NCBI RefSeq assembly: GCF_008831285.2
Contig: NW_022205094.1
Location: 1 to 38,960 of the forward strand
Reading direction: 5' to 3'
From: Nymphaea colorata
Lineage: Eukaryota; Streptophyta; Magnoliopsida; Nymphaeales; Nymphaeaceae
Length of the DNA stretch: 38,960 nucleotides
The position numbers were made by a program, and so were the translations under genes. The notes under the pieces were generated by a model. That model was not told the origin of the DNA and did not search any database. It saw nothing but the letters and a program-made list of their open reading frames with translations. This document shows positions 24,701 to 33,184 of this stretch, piece by piece. Positions within the stretch are counted from its first letter, which is position 1. Each line of letters begins with the position of its first letter.

Positions 24701-26244
24701 GATGATCTGATCGGAAGCGCAGTGCTAAAAATGAATGAAGATTAGCAATCAGAGGACAAGACATACGAATTAAAACTATTGTCATAGTAGTAAGAGAGCA
24801 GAAAATAAGGAAACGGCATTCTAAAAGTTTTTACATCTCCGATAACAGCCAAACTAGATACATAAAGCATTATTTCTGAATCATTCACATAAGTCAAATG
24901 CTCTTTGCTTCAACTGGGAGGACTCACCAATAGCTAACTCTTAAAGACTGCAGATAGTATGAGATATCATTATCCCTTGGCGAAGGCAGAGTGTCGCTTT
25001 TGAAGGAAATTTATGACGACATATATTTCTACCTTTCTAATAAGGATGTTTAAGTCTAGTTTGATACCTACTTTACTAAAAATAAAAAGGAAGACTTTGA
25101 AATATTTGTGAATGTCTACAAAAATAAGGAAAGCATTATGGAACAGAGGATATCAAACAAAGGAGAAAAGCAAAAAAACGAACTGTTTACTATATGCAAC
25201 TTGATGCAACTCTAGAAGGAGTTCCATTACTTCACTAAAATATACATATGGCTAGTCTAAAAAATCCCTCAAAACTTGTAAATCTTCCTAAAATCTCAAA
25301 GTTATAATCAACAGCTACGGATTGTCACATACTAAAAATACTTACTAACGGTTCAACCATACCAGCTTTGTTCATCTATAGATCTAAAGCATCCTTTAAC
25401 ATTGATTATGAGGCAAGGGCCAGATATCATAAACCAATTCGACATTACTCTCAATGAATCTGCATTAAGCTCAAACAAGTCGATCCTTAGTGGTGCAATC
25501 ACAAACAAAAAACAGAAAGATATTGGGTTTTACTATGCCGAAATAAGCAAATTTATATCAAAAGGGTAAAGATACTAGCGTAAAGTCAATATTGGCAAAT
25601 CGAGAAGAAAATGGCTAAATGTATGCATCTGTGAAGCTAACCTTACCAAGGACTTAGAGTTATTCTCCAAAATGGATCCCTATTGCAAGTTTGGTCCAAC
25701 CAATGGCAAGCAGAACTGGAGAAGCACAAAAGTGCAAGATAATATCGGCCTACATCCCATCTGGAACTAATCATTCTTCCTATAAATCATACCCTAGCAA
25801 CAGATTTAAGAGCTATCCTTTGTGGTGATGGATGAAGAAGTCACCAAAGATAGGGTAATAGGTGAGGGGAAAATAGGATTAAAAGAGATGATAGATAGCT
25901 AGAATAAAATAAAAGAAATTTAGCTATTCTATAAAGGAGATGAATCATCAGGCAAGCTAAAAGTTCAGGCAACTGTTACATCTAATTATATGGTCTTTAG
26001 GAATAAATCAACATACGAGGAAGAGTGTTCGTTTTATCTCTATAACGAGGACAACAAAGTAGGAGAGAAAGGAGTGGAGATAATACTAGGAACGGCTTAT
26101 CCGATAGATCCAACCAAATAAATAAAGATAAAACACAAAGACACACTAAAAGCAGTGTCATATATCTCACTTAAGGAGCAAAAATTGTAAGGGATATCTT
26201 TCGGCGCGTAAGGAGGATGGCTTTTATACGATATTTATGAGTGA
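18775..26244 (+). CDS. Giant coiled-coil and multi-C2-domain protein (about 2,490 aa)
   Basis: ATG 18775 to TGA 26242-26244. Residues 1-260 are coiled-coil with a conserved-looking helical segment (NKGIIKKLLKVFYVLEE). Then come at least five or six C2-like beta sandwiches. The clearest are near 19990-20130 (EPVWNEPYCLKI ... DYSIGNG), 21500-21830 (WIGKIDPYITLSSKGRQLIK, HPVWNN, DYDLIGRDDYLGE), 24490-24740 (VKDKDMFFDDLIGSAVL) and 25600-25880 (FSKMDPYCKFGP, HPIWNESFFLE, DRVIGEGKIGL). C2 domains bind Ca2+/phospholipid or act as adaptors, and Asp pairs suggest some bind Ca2+. Six breaks (about 20060, 20690-20785, 22250, 22480, 23235, 25000), all one base short, are probable errors. Extremely UAR-rich. 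Tandem C2s suggest a membrane tether or ciliary transition-zone scaffold. No C-terminal TM is seen, so it is not a classical ferlin. Confidence 0.85.
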
Positions 26245-26282
26245 TGATGATGAATGATATAGTTATTATGGATACAAGATCG

Positions 26283-28159
26283 TCAATTACCATGGGGACT
26301 GTGGTTGTTATGTAAGTTGTGAGAATGCTAATGGTGGGAATGCTCGTGATGCTTCGAGTGGTGGGAATGCTCATGGTGGCCTGAATGCTAATGTTTGGAC
26401 TGCCTATGCTCATGATGGCTGGAGTTTTCATGCTCGCGGTGGTCAGAATGCTCGTGGTGATGAGAATTATCGTGTCTTTCTTATGGGTGGAACATGTTTT
26501 GACGATGGTGGGAGTGCGATGAGTTCGAATCATGGTGGTGGTGATGTGAATGGTGCTTCTAGTCGAATGTCTGGAATGCTAATGGTTGGAGTTGTGAGAT
26601 TTGGAAGAAGACGCATGGAAATTGGGATCTTCCAGCGTTTAGGGAATGCCGTTGATCTTGCAGTAGAAGCTCCTCAACTACTAGAATTCAATCGTCTTGG
26701 AACTATCAGCATCAACGAAGTCAAAGACTTCCTCCACTTCGGCTCTGGTGAAGCCAGCATCCAACTTCATCAGTATCCTTTAGAACTAGTCGATTGTTAG
26801 ATTACCAGCATGGTCTTGGTCGAAAGCTTGAAAAGTGCGAAATAAGGTGATTCCTTTGCTAGTGAGTATGCGGTATAGCTTTATGAATGACTTCTTCACC
26901 CTTACTTCCAATTATGATGGCAATTTCTTCTCCTAGAAGCATTAGACAGATTCGGTTTTCTTCACTCTGTAGCCACTAGCTTCGCCATGCAATTAAGGAG
27001 TGAATTTGCTGAAACTTATATGATGCTTCTCCATCTGAGCAGCAATCTACTCTATGGAAATGGACCCATCAGGATTAATCTCCATCTTCTCGAAGAAAAA
27101 TTTAATCTCGGCCTAGTGAGGTCAGGATGGATGTGCCTGATAAACCGTTCAAATTGCTTATACTATAGGTCTTAGCGCCTTGGAAGCCTAAGCTTTAGAT
27201 GAGACGAGCAAGGTCAATGTTCTTGGAGTTGATCTGAAAACGCAATTCCGACATAACCGCCTTCATCTTATTCTCAATTTTTGATTCTGCTCTGCGAATT
27301 GATGGAAAGCCCTCCGAACAGAGGATGCACGAAACCTAATCCCACGAGAGCCGATTATTCTCCGATAACGCAAGCGTTCTTAGCAAGAAGTCCTTTGCAT
27401 TCTCCGAAAGAGAAGGGTCTATTATCAATGGCTTCGTTTCATATTCTTGATCAGCTAAAACTCAGAATGCGCTGTCCATGGCGTGCGTCCATGGGTCATC
27501 TAGTAGAAGATGAATCCGGTTGCCCAGACATCACATTTGCTTGTATACGGTTCCGATTTCAGCACCTGAGGCGACATGTAGAGAGGAGTCCCCACGGATG
27601 TCACGATCTTCATGCGATTTGATACGTTTTTCTTAGCGAAACCAAAATCACCGATCTTGACTGCTCCTTTACTCATCATCAAATTGGCAGGTTTTAGGTC
27701 CCTACATATGTCTTGAGCATTACCGATGGACAATACCCTCTTTCACGAGAGCGAGAAAACCGTTACATATCTGTTTGAGAAGCCCTAACGCCCTCTGTTC
27801 GGGTAGGCGAGGATCATCGGCTAGCAACTTCTGCAGGTCCGAATCGCAGATTTCCTGAATGATGTAATAGTTGTGACTGCTCTCCATGACATCGTGGACG
27901 CGTACCACGTTTTCGGACTTCAGCAGTTGTAGAATTTTGATCTATGAGAAGAGGGCGGCCTTCAGGTACTAATCGCGGTCGACTTTTTAACTGTATATAT
28001 ACTCATGGCTTTTCAAGCACTTTGACAGCGACTGGCATCCTGGTGCATCTTGTTCTCCGCGGTACACCTTAATCTTGGTTTCTTTACGCTTCCGAAGGAC
28101 CCCTTTCCCAAGACTTCCTGGAGATGTATGAGATAGTTATTGATTTTTTTTTGGGTCAT
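26283..28159 (-). CDS. Protein kinase with C-terminal EF-hands and His-rich tail
   Basis: About 618 residues, ATG 28159 to TGA 26285-26283. Kinase elements in order: GKGSFGSV loop, PVAVKVLEK (Lys), LFSEIKIL helix C (Glu is UAG at 27944-27942), HRDLKPANLMM, KIGDFGFAK, GTPLYMSPQVLK, FYEMTHGRTPW and NRLSWDEV. Then come three clear EF-hand loops (near 27080, 26800, 26700): INPDGSISIEE, DQDHAGNLTIDE and DADSSKTIEFEE. The tail (26290-26490) is a run of HEHS/HHEHS repeats that could bind metal. The activation segment resembles ULK-type kinases. The kinase-plus-EF-hand order is that of CDPKs, implying Ca2+ control (inference). A 22-nt intron splits the HRD Arg codon. Several one-base breaks occur near 28090, 28040, 28010, 27440 and 27100. 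It converges on the C2 gene with 38 bp between stops. Confidence 0.88.
27702..27723 (-). other. 22-nt intron in the catalytic loop
   Basis: Coding-strand ends are GTAATG...TATGTAG. Removal joins CATCG to GGACCTAAA, restoring HRDLKPAN, an invariant kinase motif. This is the strongest single proof of ultrashort introns here. Confidence 0.92.
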
Positions 28160-28546
28160 TATGGATCGAGATTATAATGTATTGCTATGCTATATTCGCG
28201 AATTGATTGTTTACTTTTATTTCAACGGAGTTAATTTAGTGGAAAGGGAAAAATGGCCTTGGTAGGAAGCGAGATGGATTGATTATTGCGAGATTCATAT
28301 TTTGGTTGTTATTACATATGTTGTGATTATATTCCTTTTGAAATTAACGATTTTTGGAGAAAGTAAGAAATGAAATTAAAATCAGTCAAAAATATGAATA
28401 ACTGTACTTTTTCTTAGTTTTTTCCTTCTCTTCAAAGCCTTCGAATTCCTCTCGCGTATCTCTCTCCTTTATTACCCAATAAACATGCGGAATATTTTCT
28501 CGAACTTCGTGCTAATTTTATTATGTTTGATAATTTTAGAATTAAA
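28160..28546. promoter_or_regulatory. Divergent intergenic region between two kinase genes
   Basis: 387 bp, strongly AT-rich with poly-T and poly-A runs, between the start codons of the EF-hand kinase (minus) and the ULK-like kinase (plus). No RNA gene or repeat seen. Confidence 0.5.
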
Positions 28547-29920
28547 ATGCTTCTAACCCGTGCCAAAAGCGCAGTCACCTGCCTCCCCTCAAACCTCCAT
28601 CAGTCCTAAGCACTAATTGCTCGCCCTGGATTCCCCCAGCAAAAATACCCCGCCCCCGCCCGTCACTCCTACCAAGGGAAAGAAAAGGATCGGCAGGTAC
28701 AGCTTTAGACTGGAACACATGATCGGCAGCGGCTTCAGCAGCAAGGTCTACAAGGGCATCAGAGACGACCGGCCGATGAATGGTTCGCCATCAAGGTCGT
28801 CAAGGTGAAGGAAATGGGAGTCGCCAAGGCCTACCTCTTAGGAACATAAATTTAAGTCATGGCGGGATTAGAACATCCGCACGTCGTCAAATTGATTGAA
28901 GTGCTCCACACCAACAACCACTGTTACCTCATCACCGAGTATTGCGAAGGCGGGACGCTTGAGCGCTACGCTCAAGGGAAACAAGGAGTGTAGTGGGGCA
29001 GCATCGTCCATCACTCGCCCAGGGATGCCAGTTCCTCGCCAGTAGGAACATCGTCCACCGCGATCTCAAGCCCGCTAACGTCTTCCTAAAGTAGGGGAAA
29101 TGGAAAATCGGGGATTTCGGTTTTGCCAAACGCATCCCCTCGCCCAACGCGCTCATAATGGAGGGCTTCCGAGTCGGCAGTCCGCTCTTCATGCCCCTCT
29201 AAACCTTATAACGCAACATGTACTCAGCCAAGAGCGACTCCTTCGCCCTTGGAGTTATGGTGTATTATCTAATATGCGGAGAATACCCATGGTAGGGAAG
29301 CAACCTCAATAAATTGGTCAAAAACTATAAGGAAAAGACTGTAGACTGGAGCAGGTTTTAACTCATAGCGCCATAGGTGACGAGCATCGTCAAGGGATTG
29401 CTGAGAGTAGATATGAAGGAGAGAGCATGCTGGTTGATTGCGATTTTTCTGCATTCCTAACAGAGAAATCGTTGGCTGAGATGGAGAAGGGACTGATTGT
29501 GGGACTAGGCGGGAAGGTGAGAGAGCAGGTGGTTTTGTGCCAATTCGTAAATTACTTGGCAAGGAATAGCATTGTCTTCCTCTAGGATGGGCACAGGCTG
29601 TATTCCCTCATGTCCGATCACCTCCACCACCTCACACGTATTTTCAAATGGAACGACAACAAGTGCCTATCCTAGATGAAGAAAGATTACATTCTCCCCG
29701 AGGGGAAAGTGAGAATCAACGAGGACACATACCGCAGGTTGATCCTTTCGTTGAGATAGATAATCAACGGAATGAGAGCAGTCCAAGAAGCCGTGCAGCA
29801 AGTGGCCCTGTAGAAACTGCTAGAGTATTATTGCATTTGCCAATTGACCTACCGAGCCTAAGGAGAAAGATTAGCGGAATTCGTGAAGGGGATGTGCTTC
29901 ACAAGGAATTCAAGGGACTG
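28547..29920 (+). CDS. ULK/Atg1-type serine/threonine kinase
   Basis: About 457 residues. A Pro/Ser/Thr-rich leader (SPSKNTPPPPVTPTKGKKR) precedes the kinase domain: IGSGFSSKVYKG loop, FAIKVVKV (Lys), LLGTEIEVMAGL (helix-C Glu is TAA, 28847-28849), VHRDLKPANVFLKEGKWKIG with DFGFAK, GSPLFMPLETLERN, SAKSDSFALGVMVYYLICGE and YPWEGSN. The tail continues as a helical region to TGA 29918-29920. The 'GSPLYMPLxxL' and 'SDxFALGVM' signatures fit ULK-like kinases, abundant in ciliates. The start is uncertain: ATG 28547 is one frame away from the leader, so an extra base or another start is likely. Other breaks lie near 28785 and 29025. It runs head-to-head with the EF-hand kinase; the two are not obviously recent duplicates. 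Confidence 0.85.
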
Positions 29921-29969
29921 ATGGCGAACGTTGGCAAAATATCAACTTTGATGCATACTTTGCCAATTA

Positions 29970-31378
29970 ATGATATGGTGTCTTCTGCTTGCTTCCACCC
30001 ATCCTTATAATTTTGATATATATGTGGATCATCATACTCCTCATGTAACAATTGCAAAGCCATCCCAGGAGGATTTCTTCTCGCAAGCCATACTTAAACT
30101 CAATAAGCCCCTCTACGGCAGGAGTGTAGAGATGGGCAAGACAGTGCAATAGAATCCTTTAATTGTCCACTTCCTGACAAGTATTCCCACCCATTACTTA
30201 GAGATAAAATTCGGAGAAATCAGCTAGCTGCACAACCGAAGTGCGATCCTGATCAACAGCTACATGCATGCCCGCGAGCCATATTCCCTCAAATTGATGG
30301 AAGAGCTGTTTTCCAGCATCGTCCATAAGGGCGGCTCACATTAGCTAGACTATTTTCTGGAAAATGGCGTTTTCGTCTTCTTTCCTTTCGTCAACGCGGA
30401 TGGATACCAACTATACACCCAATAGGCAAGCAGAGCCAAAGACATTCGCAAGAATATGAATACAGATGGAATGCAATGCCCCAGTGGACTGCCAGGAGTC
30501 GATATAAATCGCAATTTTCCTTCCAGTTTTGGCATCATTCCGTAATCTAAATACCCCTGCAGCTAGTAATACCATGGCAAAGGCCATTCTCCTAAAAATA
30601 AGCTCTTGTCTTCAAGTAACTTATCAATCGTTCAAAATCTCATCGGCATTGATATCCACTCATACGGTAACGAGTGGATTTATCCTTATGCTTCCGACAA
30701 CACTGGTCTGAGAGTGCAGGATCATCCTCTATTTCCATTCTATCAATCCATCCAAAAGGAGTTCAAGACGCGCAACAGGAAGGTGACGAGCTGCATTGAA
30801 AGCTTGAACTATATAGCTGACGGAGTGGTAAGGAATTGATGATAAAGTATATCGATTGGGCTTGGACCAAGGAGCACTGGCTTTTGCCTTTGAGGTTGGG
30901 ACCAGCTTCCACAGCGACTCCGAAGAAGATATAAAAAAGGATATTTAGAAAGCGATTGAAGATTTTATCTCATTTTCAAGAGGACTTAGATGAGGTATGA
31001 AATCAAGACAGAAGAAACAACACTGATGATAAAGTCGAAATCTTTGAAAAGGATGCATTGATAGTAATGGTGGCAAATAGATCAAAGGAATTGGATTTAC
31101 AAGCTGGAGAGCAAGCACAAGTGGATATCCAAGCCAACGACACCCACGCAACATCAAGAACATCTAAACGGGCAAAACCTAAACATTTCTTTAAAATTCC
31201 GAGCAATCCATTTCAAGATCGACGATTTTACCATCATCTGTCTCTTGGTCTTCTCCTGGTCGGCCTCTTGCTCAGTTTCTACACAAGATGGCAGAACCTA
31301 AGCGAATCCCCATCCAAACTCCCACAATTCCGTCTCGCTCGAAGAGATGCCGACGGTCCACGAATGAGGCTTCCATGA
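29970..31378 (+). CDS. Membrane-anchored M14 zinc carboxypeptidase
   Basis: About 456 residues, three exons. M14 signatures: zinc ligands in NSYMHAREPYS (HxxE) and IGIDIHSYG (His), substrate-binding DINRNFP, ADGVYIDWAW spanning an intron, and LAFAFEVGTSF (catalytic Glu). The short N-terminus MIWCLLLAST may be a signal sequence. Near the C-terminus, LSLGLLLVGLLLSFY is a transmembrane helix followed by a basic tail ending RMRLP at TGA 31376-31378. So this is probably a type I membrane exopeptidase with the active site outside the cytosol. Two 20-nt introns plus two one-base errors (GG near 30875, TTTT near 30962) give exactly 457 codons including the stop. The gene starts 49 bp after the kinase stop and ends 26 bp before the next start codon. 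Confidence 0.9.
30828..30847 (+). other. 20-nt intron
   Basis: Reads GTAAGGAATTGATGATAAAG, in phase 0 after ADGV. It contains the TGA codons that would otherwise truncate the enzyme; splicing yields the M14 motif GVYIDWAW. Confidence 0.9.
30995..31014 (+). other. 20-nt intron
   Basis: Reads GTATGAAATCAAGACAGAAG. It joins the catalytic domain end to NNTDDKVEIFEKD and the transmembrane tail. A 17-nt version ending at the earlier AG is also in frame. Confidence 0.7.
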
Positions 31379-31404
31379 TATGAGATGATATATTTATAAC
31401 TTAA

Positions 31405-32444
31405 ATGAAGAAGAAGGAGGGCAAGGAGAAGGACAACAAGCAAAAGGTGGACTACAACGAACTCATCAATAAAAATCTGCATGATTTCAAACTCACCTAC
31501 GACTACGCTGGCTACCAGTATACCCGTCTCGACCTCAATGTACCCCCGCATCCACTTAGTCCAAATCCCTCGACGTCCTCTCGCCTCTTTTCAAGGAATT
31601 CAAATACCTGGAGCAGATCGATCTTTCTAACAACTCCATCGCTGACGTTTCCCACGTACAGTATCCCTAAGATAGTGGCAACCCTGGGCAGTCTGGCTGT
31701 GCTGAACCTCTAAAAGAACAACGTGAAGGACTTCAAGGCGTTCGCGATAGAGTAGGGATGGCGGGCCCTGCGCATCCTCAACCTCAACTTCAACAAAGTG
31801 GCCGAGCTTCTGCCGCTCAACGTGCCCAACCTCACCGAGCTCAGCCTCATCGAGAACAAGATCTAGAACTGGAGGCCTTCGGAGGGCATCCCAAGCTGAA
31901 AAAATCGAATGAGGAGGAATAAAATTGCCAGCTTGCAGGGGCTGTCGAATCTGCCAGAACTGAATTAGATTTACTTGGCCGAAAATAAGATAAAATCGCT
32001 TGCGGACTGGACGCGCCGGCGCTCAAGGTTCTCCACCTCAGGAAAAACGTGGTAGAAATGAAGATAGTTAGATCGTGGCATTCGACTAGCCTTCCCAGCC
32101 TATGAGCACTGAACTACCTCAACATCCGCGAGAATTTGATTTAAAAATTTGAATAGGTCCTAAAGACCAAGTAATTGCCCAACCTCAAAGAGATCATATA
32201 CTCACGTAACTTATCGACCACATAGAGAATCCTTTAATCATCAAAAACGAGTTCTACTGTTCGACACAATAAACGCAAATTTGCGATTGAAGAGGGTGAA
32301 CAAGGTCCAGATCTCCAAGAGCGTCAAACTGAGAGCCTTCAAGCATGCTGAGGATAAGTGGCGAGCGCAGGAGGAGGAGAAGAAGAGAGCTGAAGAAGAG
32401 GAGAGGAGGAAAGCGGAACAAGAGAACCCACCTGCTAGGCGTGA
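31405..32444 (+). CDS. LRRC23-like leucine-rich repeat protein (axonemal)
   Basis: About 340 residues from ATG 31405 (MKKKEGKEKDNKQK). SDS22-type repeats are clear: LEQIDLSNNSI, LAVLNLEKNNV, LRILNLNFNKV, LTELSLIENKI, LKVLHLRKNVV and LNYLNIRENLIEKFEEV. A C-terminal basic/acidic helix follows (DKWRAQEEEKKRAEEEERRK). The order (repeats, 'LNIREN...LPNLKE', charged tail) resembles LRRC23, a radial-spoke head protein of motile cilia; assignment by eye. One 20-nt intron (31540-31559) and a second break near 31660-31680 (possible 16- or 25-nt intron) occur, plus one-base breaks near 31885 and 32030. The end at TGA 32442-32444 assumes one missing C near 32430; otherwise the frame runs into the next gene. 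Confidence 0.75.
31540..31559 (+). other. 20-nt intron
   Basis: Reads GTACCCCCGCATCCACTTAG, in phase 0 after RLDLN. Splicing leads into SKSLDVLSPLFKEFKYLEQI, an LRR-type continuation. Confidence 0.85.
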
Positions 32445-32503
32445 TCTTCATTCACATTCATAGCATCACATCGATTAATAAATAAATAAAATTATAACTC
32501 CTT

Positions 32504-33081
32504 ATGGACCAAACGATGAGCACCCTGCTGAGCAAGCACCAGCCAAAGCAGTAGTAGGTGCAGGCGAATCCCTGGGACGTCATCCCAATCAAAAACTCCA
32601 AGGAGGCAAAGTAGACCACCGAAATCCACCTGGGCAGTCGCAAGCCACCCTCCTCGTCAACTTCGCCCACTTCCCCAATCTCGAAACCTGTGGCTCAACG
32701 ACAACAGACTACCTCCTTGGTCGGACTTTAGAAAAATTTCCGCATCAAACATCTCTTCTACAGAACAACAAACTGCGCACCATCGACGGCATCTTTTCAG
32801 TCCTGAGACACATAGAGACCCTCGTCCTCTACGATAACTAACTCAGAGACCTCGACGCCATCATCAGCAACCTGAAATCACTGACCTCCATGCGCCATCT
32901 GGATCTCTTCGATAACCCCGCCGCCCACTAACCCAACTATAAAATGAGAGTACTGAACGACCTCCAGCAGCTGGAGATACTGGATCGGCACAAAGTGTCG
33001 GCGGTCGAGCGCGACGAGGCGGTCAAGTTCATGAGCCAAAGCAAGGGAAAGAAGAAAAACCACCGTCCGTTCGCATGGTGA
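32504..33081 (+). CDS. LRRC72-like leucine-rich repeat protein
   Basis: About 193 residues, ATG 32504 to TGA 33079-33081. Four repeats: ETLWLNDNRL, KHLFLQNNKLRTIDG, ETLVLYDNELRDLDAI (Glu is TAA) and MRHLDLFDNPAAHEPNYKMR (Glu is TAA). An LRR cap with LEILDRHKVSAVERDEAV and a basic end KGKKKNHRPFAW follow. The layout and the 'LDRHKV...ER' cap match LRRC72, a small cilium-associated LRR protein. Frame breaks of the missing-base type occur near 32645, 32690 and 32735. It lies directly downstream of the LRRC23-like gene (59 bp), so two putative axonemal LRR genes are adjacent. Confidence 0.75.
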
Positions 33082-33184
33082 TGCCACATACTTATTTTCA
33101 TCATACTCTATACCTCCTATCCATCCATCATACGGTAATCCCATCACGACAACTCCTCTATCTCCTCCTACTCCTTCACGCTCA

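Noticed and set aside
18775-26244. Euplotes-type programmed +1 frameshifting
   Set aside because: Euplotes shifts skip one base at stop codons. Here nearly all breaks need a base added (the -1 direction), many sit at conserved motifs away from stops, and most lie in homopolymers.
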